A stretch of 34,825 nt of DNA from an uncultured Veillonellaceae bacterium. Its GTDB lineage: Bacteria > Bacillota > Negativicutes > Veillonellales > Negativicoccaceae. Below the pieces are notes generated by a model. The model ran no database searches. It worked only from the letters and a program-made list of their open reading frames with translations, and was not told the DNA's origin. Position 1 is the stretch's first letter, and each line of letters begins with the position of its first letter. The stretch lies in the NCBI GenBank assembly GCA_902488965.1, contig CABTYA010000002.1:1-34825 (forward strand). The letters are read 5' to 3'. This document shows positions 17,501 to 23,629 of this stretch, piece after piece. Position numbers and translations under genes: made by a program.

Positions 17501-17634
17501 TGCGCTCGTATTTCTGGGCGCCGATGGCGTTTGCACTGGCGGGCGGCCTGCTGGTCGCGACCATGCTGACATTGGTCTTTTTACCCGCGCTCTATGCCTG
17601 GGTCTACAAAGCTGAAGAATCCGATGCGGCCTGA
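14572..17634 (+). CDS. RND (AcrB/HAE1-type) multidrug efflux pump
   Basis: 1020-aa inner-membrane proton-driven efflux pump. It has the RND plan of twelve membrane segments, one at the N-terminus and large periplasmic loops between TM1-2 and TM7-8. The proton-relay aspartates are D403 and D404 in GLLVDDAIIVIEMMQ. The relay basic residue of TM10 is Arg928 (GMLIRNSIILID), where AcrB has Lys940. N-terminal GRREDPDFTIRQMVV is typical of this branch. The start codon overlaps the adaptor stop, so the two are one operon. No outer-membrane channel gene (TolC type) is adjacent, so the pump must borrow one. Together with the adaptor it indicates a cell with two membranes. Confidence 0.95.
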   Translation: MKRFNLARWAVGYRSIVYFFVVAILIGGIYSFMELGRREDPDFTIRQMVVTAVWPGASADRMTAQVTDKLEEKLQDTPGLDFIQSYTHGDRTVIYVWLKEDLPADQIRPTWTEVRNLVNSVWGELPKGVHGPFINDRFDDVFGSIYALTGDEYTYEEKREYAEKIRRDLLQIEDVQKVNLVGVRQQTIYVEMDEAKLSALGIDPRMLFQLLQQQGSLMPAGTIQTEHNRISLRVTGLLDGAEAVENMTVHLGERSFRLGEIATVREGYREPNEPQMYFNGKEAIGIAVSMSPGGNILDVGEALDEHLSDWQGRLPLGLEIGQVAHQPHVVKQSINEFTRSLFEAIVIVLAVSFMTLGWRSGAVVALSIPVVVAGTFILMKLEHIDLQVVSLGALIIALGLLVDDAIIVIEMMQRKLEDGYERVAAATAAYEETAFPMLTGTLITASGFIPIDLSHGMVSEYTGSLFSVTCIALLLSWIVSVLVSPVLGYSLIRLPEKQQSRGRWQEWQERLYVWFRRGLEWTLRHRRIVVLATLGAFLLAVASFPLLKKQFFPASVRPELIVETELPLGASIQATERELKRLESHFAEDDRVTSIVSYVGQSSPRFILPFLPSPPKDNYAQLIITATDAETRVAVHQDLERILQDEFPDLRVNVRLIQVGPPAAYPVMMRLTGPDIPTLTSLAREATEIIRSSPQISRAEMNWPQEMPSVRVDIQQDSVRRLGIDNYAVAADLYAKLSGVEIAQATEDDRLVPVVFRLPDIGAERLSGLEQLPIHIGNGRYVPLGQIATLTMVNENATIWRRNLVPCITLQADTIGDVPGDSVTEGLYENELRAFRESLPPGYALAYDGTTERSHLSMESITKVMPIMIFVIMALLMFQLKRLRLMVMAALTAPLGLIGAIIALQVTRYPLGFVAVLGIISLGGMLIRNSIILIDQIEKHRAAGETVWNAVIDSTLLRFRPIMLTAMAAVLAMIPLMRSYFWAPMAFALAGGLLVATMLTLVFLPALYAWVYKAEESDAA

Positions 17635-17652
17635 GCGCCGCTGCTCGGACAT

Positions 17653-17683
17653 CAAAAAAGACTTCCGCAAGGAAGTCTTTTTT
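17653..17683. terminator. Bidirectional terminator after the RND pump
   Basis: AAAAAAGACTTCC and GGAAGTCTTTTTT pair around GCAA, with A- and T-runs on the two sides, so it can stop transcription from both directions: the pump on the plus strand and anything leftward from the CNNM region. Confidence 0.92.
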
Positions 17684-17796
17684 AGTACGGATACGACCGC
17701 TGCCGGAAATGAGTTTCACTACATGAATCACCGCAATTAACAACACCGTCGAAAATTGAAATGACATATATATGAACGACCGCCGCCGTATCCTTA
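17653..17796 (-). ncRNA. Candidate small transcript between the CNNM gene and the RND pump
   Basis: Directly after the CNNM stop codon on the minus strand lie TTGCCA (17830-17825) and TATAAT (17807-17802), 17 bases apart. A transcript from near 17796 would run to the terminator at 17653-17683, giving an RNA of roughly 140 bases. A short frame (ATG at 17767, starting MSFQFSTVLLIAVIHVVKLI) is hydrophobic like small type I toxins, but it lacks a ribosome site and has no stop codon before the terminator, so a non-coding RNA is the safer reading. No known RNA family was recognised. Confidence 0.35.
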
Positions 17797-17830
17797 GCTT
17801 CATTATAGAAGAGCCGCGCCGATTTGGCAA

Positions 17831-19192
17831 TCATTCCTCTTCGGCAGTCGGTGCGGCGGGCGCCGGCGGCTGTCGTTTGACGAGGACTTTGTCGATGCGG
17901 AAGTTGTCCGTGTCGACCACTTCAAAGGTAAATTCGCCGTAGGCGATCGTATCCGTTTCTTTCGGCAGGTAGCCGCACAGGAAGATCATGAATCCGCCGA
18001 GGGTCTTGTAATAGTCCTCGCCTTCTTTGGGGAGCAGGGTGCGGATATGGAAGAAATGTTTGAAGTCTTCAATCGGCAGCAGGCCGTCAATCAGCCACGA
18101 GTCCGCCGAGCGGCGGATGATCCGATTGCGCTCCGCCAGCCGTTCATGGACACTGGCGGGGATCGTCCCGATGATTTCTTCCATGATGTCGTTGAGCGTG
18201 ATCAATCCCTCCGGCGCGCCGTATTCATCAAGGATAATCGCTTCGTGGGCGCTGTGGACGCGGAAAAGCTCGAGCGTTTTGTCGAGGGTGAGCGTTTCGG
18301 GAATGTACAGCGGCGTTTCCGTGCGGCGACGAATCAGCTCGTGCCACGACCGCTGCGGATAGCGCAGCCGATCGGTGAGCAAATCCTGCATGCGGACCAG
18401 TCCGCGAAAATCGTCGAGCGACTCGTTCCCGACAGGCAGCCGCGTGTGCCGTGTCGTCAGGATCAGCTGTTCGAGGGCGGCCTCCTCATCGGCGAGGTCA
18501 AGCCACAATAATTGCGGCCGCGCCGTCATGATATTTTCCGCGGGAATGTCATTGAGCCGGAAAATCCGATCGATAAGCTCGGGTTCTTTGGCGTCGAAGG
18601 TCCCGAGCTGTGCGCCCTGGCGCAGTAAAAACCGGATCTCCTCTTCGCTCACGGGCTGTTCGTCGACAATCCGAATCCCCAAGATCCGCAGGACCAGCCC
18701 CGTCGAGGCCGACATAAACCAAATGATCGGGGTGTTGATTTTGGCAAACAGCGACATCGGCCGAGCGACCGCCATCGTGACGGCTTCGGGCGCATTGATC
18801 GCGATCCGTTTCGGGACGAGCTCACCCAAAATCAGCGTGAAATAGGTCACTCCCGTCATGATGATGACCAGACTCAGCGCCTGGGCATACGGGGCGAGCG
18901 CGGAAATGCGCGCAATCTGCTCCGCCAAAGGCGCAGCCAACGTCGAGGCACCGACCATCCCCGTGACGACGCCGATGGCGGTGATGCCGATCTGAATGGT
19001 CGAAAACAGGCGGTTCGGGTTGCGGGCAATCTCAAGCGCGGCTCGGGCGGCGGTGGAGCCTTTCTCCGCTTCGCGCTGCAGCCGCAACTTTTTGGCACTG
19101 ACAACGGCGATTTCCGTTGCGGAAAAAACGCCGTTGGCGATAATCAATAAGAATAAAAACAGCAACTGCCATCCGGGGTGATCGCTATCCAT
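17831..19192 (-). CDS. CNNM/CorC-HlyC family membrane protein with CBS pair
   Basis: 453-aa protein with three parts: an N-terminal DUF21/CNNM membrane domain (about 1-185, starting with ANGVFSATEIAVVSAKK and containing LILGELVPKRIA), two CBS domains (about 200-335, ending EYGAPEGLITLNDIMEEIIG) and a C-terminal CorC_HlyC transporter-associated domain (about 350-440). Members of this family have been linked to magnesium or cobalt efflux; the old label haemolysin is not well supported. The ATG at 19192 has GAGGAG at good spacing; a GTG at 19198 is too close to it. The gene stands alone. An extended -10, TGCTATACT (19243-19235 on the minus strand), is the likely promoter. Confidence 0.9.
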   Translation of the reverse strand: MDSDHPGWQLLFLFLLIIANGVFSATEIAVVSAKKLRLQREAEKGSTAARAALEIARNPNRLFSTIQIGITAIGVVTGMVGASTLAAPLAEQIARISALAPYAQALSLVIIMTGVTYFTLILGELVPKRIAINAPEAVTMAVARPMSLFAKINTPIIWFMSASTGLVLRILGIRIVDEQPVSEEEIRFLLRQGAQLGTFDAKEPELIDRIFRLNDIPAENIMTARPQLLWLDLADEEAALEQLILTTRHTRLPVGNESLDDFRGLVRMQDLLTDRLRYPQRSWHELIRRRTETPLYIPETLTLDKTLELFRVHSAHEAIILDEYGAPEGLITLNDIMEEIIGTIPASVHERLAERNRIIRRSADSWLIDGLLPIEDFKHFFHIRTLLPKEGEDYYKTLGGFMIFLCGYLPKETDTIAYGEFTFEVVDTDNFRIDKVLVKRQPPAPAAPTAEEE

Positions 19193-19234
19193 ATCCACTC
19201 TCCTCTTTCTTTATGTACATATTACAGTAACTCC

Positions 19235-19243
19235 AGTATAGCA
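19235..19243 (-). promoter_or_regulatory. Extended -10 promoter of the CNNM gene
   Basis: TGCTATACT on the minus strand about 43 bases before the ATG. No good -35 is seen, as is common for extended -10 promoters. Confidence 0.5.
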
Positions 19244-19334
19244 TAACCGACGGGAATAACAGAAAAAAGGAAACCGCCGCACAAGAGAGAATAATGTACA
19301 TAGAGGCTATTATAGTTACCCGAAGGAGGATATG

Positions 19335-19928
19335 ATGAGACAACCGTTGCCGATTGATACGTACAGCTTGACCATCAGTGAATTATTGCATGAGATTTGC
19401 GTTGAATTGCTCGACGGGCAGGATATGCTCGACGATTTGCGTGCGGAACAGGAATCGGCCGAAGGGGCCGGCGAAGAAACCGTACAGGCGTATGAATTTG
19501 CGCAGGAACAGATCCGGCTGCGGATGGAACGCTATCGCGAATTGGGTGATCGTGTCGATGAAATCATCCAGCTTTACGACCAACTCCAGGAAGAGTTGTA
19601 CGGGGATATGTACGACGATGAGGACGAAGAATTCGAAGAGCTGCCGACCGATACATTCCTGCATGAATACGGGGATGACAGCGATATCGAGGACGAAGAC
19701 GATGATGCCGAAGATATCGATGAAGACGAAGACGACGGTGATGATTGCGACTGTGAATGTGACTGCTGCGCCGATCATCACGATGGGGACGGCGACTGTG
19801 ATTGCGACTGCGACTGCTGTGCCGACCACCACGGAGTAGCGAAGAAAAACGAAAAAAAGAAAGACAAGAAGAAAGAGAAAAAAGCCAAAAAGAATAAAAA
19901 GAAAGCGAAAAAGAACAAGAAAAAATAA
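19335..19928 (+). CDS. Acidic protein with tandem Cys/His repeats and a lysine-rich tail; function unknown
   Basis: 197-aa protein of a family I do not recognise. Three zones are clear. Residues 1-95 are helical and coiled-coil-like (ISELLHEICVELLDG, AYEFAQEQIRLRMERYREL). Residues 96-137 are almost purely Asp/Glu. Residues 138-166 hold two copies of a 17-residue unit: CDCECDCC-ADHH (138-149) and CDCDCDCC-ADHH (155-166), giving ten Cys and four His. The tail (170-197) is nearly all Lys with some Asn/Glu. The Cys-x-Cys spacing suggests metal or sulphur-ligand binding. The start is the ATG at 19335, five bases after AAGGAGG; an ATG one codon earlier is too close. No signal peptide is visible, so it is probably cytoplasmic. 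It has a strong terminator and stands alone, divergent from the CNNM gene. The repeat and tail could partly be replication-slippage products. Confidence 0.75.
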   Translation: MRQPLPIDTYSLTISELLHEICVELLDGQDMLDDLRAEQESAEGAGEETVQAYEFAQEQIRLRMERYRELGDRVDEIIQLYDQLQEELYGDMYDDEDEEFEELPTDTFLHEYGDDSDIEDEDDDAEDIDEDEDDGDDCDCECDCCADHHDGDGDCDCDCDCCADHHGVAKKNEKKKDKKKEKKAKKNKKKAKKNKKK

Positions 19929-19936
19929 AGTCAAGT

Positions 19937-19965
19937 AAAAACGCCGCCCGCGGGCGGCGTTTTTG
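19937..19965. terminator. Bidirectional terminator between convergent genes
   Basis: AAAAACGCCGCCCG and CGGGCGGCGTTTTT make a very strong GC stem with A/T flanks, serving both the acidic-protein gene (plus) and the AEC transporter gene (minus). Confidence 0.95.
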
Positions 19966-20019
19966 TGTGCGAGATACGGTGGCGGGGGCGTAGCGAAAGG
20001 AGGGCGGCATTGACGCCGG

Positions 20020-20994
20020 TTACCACATCGGTACGGGAAAGAGGATGCGGGCGAGGTAGATGACGGCGGTGAGCGTGACGGAGCCGACGATGAAACTCGA
20101 CATGACGGTCTGCGTCGTGTAGCCGGGGTAGTTTTTGAATTCGACCGCAAAGAGCACGGAGTTGACCGCGCAAGGGACGGCGGAGAAGATCAAGAGCACT
20201 TGCGAGGCAATCGGGGAAAATCCGCCGTAGGCGTAAATGACGCCGAGGGCGAGCAGCGGCCCGATGACCAGCCGTGTGAGGACGGCGAGCCAGACGTCGG
20301 GATTGAACCAGTAGATGGTGGTGCGGTGCAGCTGGATGCCGAGGATCAGCATGGCAAAGAGCGGCAACGTCACGGCGATGCGTTCGACGATTTGCCAAAC
20401 GAACCAGGTATGGACGGGGATCGCGAAGTATTTGACGGCAATCGCCGCAAGGACGACGTAAACCGTCGGCATGTGCTCGATCATTCGCAGGGCGTCGCGC
20501 GTGGTCAGCCGGCCGCGGCCGGAGAGATAGAGCCCCAGCGTGTTGAGCAGGACGTTCGTCATGATGAGCAGGATGGTGATGGCCGCCATGGCGGTCGTGT
20601 AGTACGGTTTTTCATAGCCGTTGATAAACGGCGGCTGGCTGTAAATCAGCGTGACCATCGACAGGCCGATATTGCCGCAGTTGGTAAACATCGTCATCAC
20701 GCGGAAACTTTCGCGCTGCCCCGCGTCGTAGCCGCGCCAACGGGCGATGATTTCGGCGAGGATGCCGTGCAGCAAGAGCAGGGCCAGCCCCGCGCCGAGG
20801 ATGCTGAGACTGCTCATGGCAAAGGGCATTTGGTAGACGTTGAGAAAAATCAGTCCCGGCAGGACGATATAAAAAACGATCGTCGTCAGGGTCTTGATGT
20901 CGATTTTGAATTTGGCGTCGAGCCAATACCCCGCCGCGGCCAGCCCGATCAGCGGGAACATATTGAATAACAGAATGTGGATCAGTTCGTTCAT
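20020..20994 (-). CDS. AEC family transporter (auxin efflux carrier fold)
   Basis: 324-aa membrane protein with about ten hydrophobic segments, matching the AEC (Mem_trans) family. The characteristic TNCGNIGLSMVTLIY motif (about residues 108-122) and the second-half SAVPCAVNSVLFA match bacterial AEC permeases. Bacterial members export or import small carboxylates such as malate or malonate, but the substrate here is not shown. The ATG at 20994 follows GGAGGAAGG. It is a single-gene unit ending at the shared GC-rich terminator. Confidence 0.88.
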   Translation of the reverse strand: MNELIHILLFNMFPLIGLAAAGYWLDAKFKIDIKTLTTIVFYIVLPGLIFLNVYQMPFAMSSLSILGAGLALLLLHGILAEIIARWRGYDAGQRESFRVMTMFTNCGNIGLSMVTLIYSQPPFINGYEKPYYTTAMAAITILLIMTNVLLNTLGLYLSGRGRLTTRDALRMIEHMPTVYVVLAAIAVKYFAIPVHTWFVWQIVERIAVTLPLFAMLILGIQLHRTTIYWFNPDVWLAVLTRLVIGPLLALGVIYAYGGFSPIASQVLLIFSAVPCAVNSVLFAVEFKNYPGYTTQTVMSSFIVGSVTLTAVIYLARILFPVPMW

Positions 20995-21119
20995 AGGCCT
21001 TCCTCCGTGGAATTATTCTTCTTTATGATAGCATAATCCGAGAGAAATGATGGCGGAAATATTCATAAAATTGATAAAATCGGCGATGCGTACAGGGACT
21101 GCGAGTCGCGGGCAAAGCG

Positions 21120-21128
21120 TGTTATAAT
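21120..21128 (+). promoter_or_regulatory. Extended -10 promoter before the aminotransferase-like gene and ychF
   Basis: TGTTATAAT, an extended -10, lies 34 bases before the GTG start. The region 17 bases upstream has no clear -35. It would drive the aminotransferase-like gene and ychF together. Confidence 0.6.
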
Positions 21129-21161
21129 AAATAGATATAGCAGGAACTAAGGAGTGACGAA

Positions 21162-22211
21162 GTGAAAACGAAATTGACCTTGCGGCGGATTGCGGCGCAG
21201 GCGCAGACGCTGCGTCCGAGCTGGGCGAGTTCGCTGCTGCCGGTGATGCGCAAGGCGATGGCGGCGGTGCTGGACGGGGCGGCCGCTCCGTCGGCGGACG
21301 AGGTCCGCGAGGCCATCGCCGCGGCGTACGGTCGCTACGGGGCGCGGATCGCACCGACGGACGTACGGCTCGGTATCGATGCGGCGCGGCTGGCGGCAGC
21401 GGCGTCTGCGGATAATATCGTCGCCGTGATGGATCCGGGCGGATTGTACGAGCTGGGCGTGCATATCGGTGACGGCCGCGGTGCGGATATCGATCAGGGC
21501 TTTTACCGCGGCGTCGAATACCTCAGCGAGTTTGACGAGGCGGGATTTCGCGTGCCGCTGCCAATCCATGAGCCGCAATTGGCGCAGCTGGCGGCGGCGC
21601 AAGGAGTGACGGGCGTCGCGATGAGCGCACGCGAGCAGCTGCAGTGGGTGCGGTATGCGCAGCAGACGGGGATGACGATCCTCCATGACGCGACGGCGGG
21701 GGCGTTCGTGACGAGTGCTCCGGCGACGCTGCTGGCGACCGAAGGGGCGGCGACCTGCGTCTTGGAGACGGTGTCGGCGGCGTCTTGCGGTTTGGCGGGC
21801 GCGGTGTACAGTATCGTGCCGGCCGCCTGGCAGGCCGACCTCGGCACGTTGCGCGATGTCCCGATGGCCGAGGCGCTCGGTCATTACCTCGTAGAGCCGG
21901 AGCTTTCGCCGCTCTTGGCGGCGGGACTGGTCGCGCGGTACAGTGAGCGCGGCGAGGAAGAATGGGCCGCGCGCCGATGCGCATGGCAGCGTCTCACGGC
22001 GGATGTGCGGGCCCTGCTCGACACACTTGGCAGTGAGTACTGGGGCGCGCGGGAGATTCCCGTGATTTGGACGGATCAACGCAGCGCGGCGGTGCTGGCG
22101 GCGGCGTATCCCGCGGCGGTCTTGCATGACGGCGCGGCGTTCGGGCCGGCCGGTGCGGCGCACGTGCGCGTCGATATCAGCGGAGTGATCCGCACGGATA
22201 AAGGAGAATAG
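21162..22211 (+). CDS. Aminotransferase-fold protein lacking the PLP lysine (degenerate LL-DAP aminotransferase-like)
   Basis: 349-aa protein that resembles fold-type I aminotransferases, nearest in pattern to LL-diaminopimelate aminotransferase. NIVAVMDPGGLYELGV mirrors the substrate-side DP-YPVYVD segment, SAREQLQWVRYAQQTG the helix before the cofactor Asp, TILHDATAGAFV the D-AAYEAF strand, and AAFGPAGAAHVRVDIS the C-terminal GSGFGPSGEGY-R-S segment. The active site is broken: the family's FSKTAG-like loop reads VSAASCG, and the only lysines in the whole protein are K2, K4, K31 and K347, so no Schiff base with PLP can form. The DAAY tyrosine is also missing. It is highly Ala-rich. The GTG at 21162 has AAGGAG upstream, and the gene ends two bases before the ychF ATG, so they form an operon. 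Most likely a pseudoenzyme; the family assignment is by motif only. Confidence 0.65.
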   Translation: MKTKLTLRRIAAQAQTLRPSWASSLLPVMRKAMAAVLDGAAAPSADEVREAIAAAYGRYGARIAPTDVRLGIDAARLAAAASADNIVAVMDPGGLYELGVHIGDGRGADIDQGFYRGVEYLSEFDEAGFRVPLPIHEPQLAQLAAAQGVTGVAMSAREQLQWVRYAQQTGMTILHDATAGAFVTSAPATLLATEGAATCVLETVSAASCGLAGAVYSIVPAAWQADLGTLRDVPMAEALGHYLVEPELSPLLAAGLVARYSERGEEEWAARRCAWQRLTADVRALLDTLGSEYWGAREIPVIWTDQRSAAVLAAAYPAAVLHDGAAFGPAGAAHVRVDISGVIRTDKGE

Positions 22212-22213
22212 GG

Positions 22214-23320
22214 ATGAGTACGAACCTACAAGTCGGCATCGTCGGACTTCCGAATGTCGGCAAAAGCACATTGTTTAATGCCATCACCAAAGCGGGCGCG
22301 GAAGCGGCGAACTACCCGTTTTGTACGATTGAGCCGAATGTCGGCGTCGCCCCCGTGCCGGATGCACGGTTGGCGCATCTGACGGAGATGTTTCAGCCGA
22401 AACAGCAGATTTCGGCGGTGATCCGTTTTGTCGATATTGCGGGACTGGTGGCGGGCGCGTCCAAGGGCGAAGGCCTGGGCAATCAATTCTTGGCGCATAT
22501 CCGCGAGACCGATGCCATCGCACAGGTCGTGCGGTGTTTTGAAGATGAAAATGTCACCCACGTGGCGGGCTCGGTCGATCCGCTGCGCGATATCGAGATC
22601 ATCATGACGGAACTGTGTCTGGCCGATCTCGATGCGGTGGACAAACGGCGGCAACGGATTGAGAAAGTCGCCAAGAGCGGTAACGCCGATGCCAAAGCGG
22701 AATTGGCGGTACTGGATAAAGTCCGGCCGCTCCTCGAAGAGGCGAAACCCGCACGGTTGGCGGACCTCGATGAAGACGAAGAAGCGTGGCTGGCCGAGCT
22801 TAATCTGCTCACCCGCAAGCCGGTGCTCTATGTCGCCAACGTCGGCGAAGACGAAATCGCCGATCCGCTGGCCAATCCGCACGTCCAAGCGGTGGCGGAT
22901 CTGGCTGCGCGGGAAGGGGCGGGCTGGGTGCCCGTTTCGGCGGCGATCGAGGCGGAAATCGCCGAACTCGAACCGGATGAAGCGGCGGCGTTTTTGGCCG
23001 ATCTCGGCGAGGACGAACCCGGCCTCGACCGACTGATCAAAGCGGCGTATTCGCTGCTCGGATTGATCAATTTCTTTACGGCGGGCGAGATGGAGACCCG
23101 CGCCTGGACCATCGTCCGCGGGACGAAAGCGCCGCAGGCGGCGGGCAAAATCCACACCGATATCGAGCGCGGATTTATCCGGGCGGAGATTGTGTCGTAC
23201 GACGACCTCGTGCGGGCGGGATCGATGGCCAAAGCCCGTGAAATGGGACTTCTTCGTCTGGAAGGCAAGGATTACGTCATGCAGGACGGCGACGTGACCT
23301 ATTTCCGTTTCAACGTCTGA
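22214..23320 (+). CDS. ychF: Redox-regulated ATPase/GTPase YchF (Obg family)
   Basis: 368-aa ribosome-associated P-loop NTPase of the Obg-HflX group. G1 is GLPNVGKST (11-19), G3 is DIAGLV, and the specificity motif is NVGE (in YVANVGEDE) instead of NKxD, which explains the family's preference for ATP. A coiled-coil insertion (about 130-185) and the C-terminal TGS domain (from about 280: INFFTAGEMETRAWT) are present. The length is standard. The ATG at 22214 lies two bases after the upstream stop, with AAGGAGAATAGGG as ribosome site. YchF is widespread and linked to translation and oxidative stress; its pairing with the aminotransferase-like gene is not one I recognise. Confidence 0.97.
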   Translation: MSTNLQVGIVGLPNVGKSTLFNAITKAGAEAANYPFCTIEPNVGVAPVPDARLAHLTEMFQPKQQISAVIRFVDIAGLVAGASKGEGLGNQFLAHIRETDAIAQVVRCFEDENVTHVAGSVDPLRDIEIIMTELCLADLDAVDKRRQRIEKVAKSGNADAKAELAVLDKVRPLLEEAKPARLADLDEDEEAWLAELNLLTRKPVLYVANVGEDEIADPLANPHVQAVADLAAREGAGWVPVSAAIEAEIAELEPDEAAAFLADLGEDEPGLDRLIKAAYSLLGLINFFTAGEMETRAWTIVRGTKAPQAAGKIHTDIERGFIRAEIVSYDDLVRAGSMAKAREMGLLRLEGKDYVMQDGDVTYFRFNV

Positions 23321-23362
23321 TACGGCGGCGCGGCGCTCATTGCGCCCGTCCCGATTTGTATT

Positions 23363-23383
23363 CCGCCGCCTGTCGGGCGGCGG
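23363..23383 (+). other. GC hairpin between ychF and the tRNA gene
   Basis: CCGCCGCC and GGCGGCGG form a perfect 8-bp stem with a TGTCG loop. There is no T-run, so it is at best a processing or weak stop signal before the tRNA. Confidence 0.5.
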
Positions 23384-23389
23384 CGTCAT

Positions 23390-23465
23390 GCGCCCATAGC
23401 TCAGGGGATAGAGCAGCGGTTTCCTAAACCGCGTGTCGGATGTTCGAATCATCTTGGGCGCACCA
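23390..23465 (+). tRNA. tRNA-Arg (anticodon CCT)
   Basis: A 76-base tRNA with an encoded CCA end. The acceptor stem GCGCCCA/TGGGCGC is perfect. The D arm is GCTC/GAGC. The anticodon stem GCGGT/ACCGC encloses the loop TTCCTAA, with anticodon CCT reading AGG (arginine). The T arm has loop TTCGAAT. A terminator follows 8 bases later. Confidence 0.97.
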
Positions 23466-23473
23466 CTACCAAC

Positions 23474-23502
23474 AAACGCTCCGCTACGGCGGGGCGTTTT
23501 TG
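23474..23502 (+). terminator. Terminator after tRNA-Arg
   Basis: ACGCTCCGC and GCGGGGCGT pair around a short TACG loop, followed by TTTTTG. Confidence 0.8.
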
Positions 23503-23547
23503 CGTGGGGAAAACTCCCTGCAAGAAGGCGGGAAATGATGAAAAAGA

Positions 23548-23576
23548 TGCAAATATACGGGCGTATATGCTAAAAT
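23548..23576 (+). promoter_or_regulatory. Promoter with palindromic operator before the GltD-like gene
   Basis: An extended -10, TGCTAAAAT (23568-23576), overlaps the end of a perfect palindrome ATATACG-GG-CGTATAT (23553-23568). The palindrome fills the spacer between the weak -35 (TGCAAA, 23548) and the -10, the classic place for a repressor. The gene start lies about 54 bases downstream. Confidence 0.6.
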
Positions 23577-23629
23577 AAAGACAATCACATGCACGCCTTT
23601 ACGGGCGGCGCACGGTATCGGGGTGGCAT

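Noticed and set aside
17653..17767. Small hydrophobic toxin-like peptide starting at 17767 on the minus strand
   Set aside because: It has no ribosome site and no stop codon before the terminator, so a coding role is unlikely; kept only as a possible small RNA.
19383..20150. Hydrophobic antisense frame opposite the acidic Cys/His protein
   Set aside because: The Phe/Val/Ile richness is the direct complement of Lys-, Asp- and Glu-coding repeats. The start lies inside the AEC gene, and no ribosome site is present.
22226..23452. Long antisense frame (408 codons) opposite ychF running into the tRNA gene
   Set aside because: It is Arg-rich with no homology and overlaps a tRNA. The ychF frame is certain.
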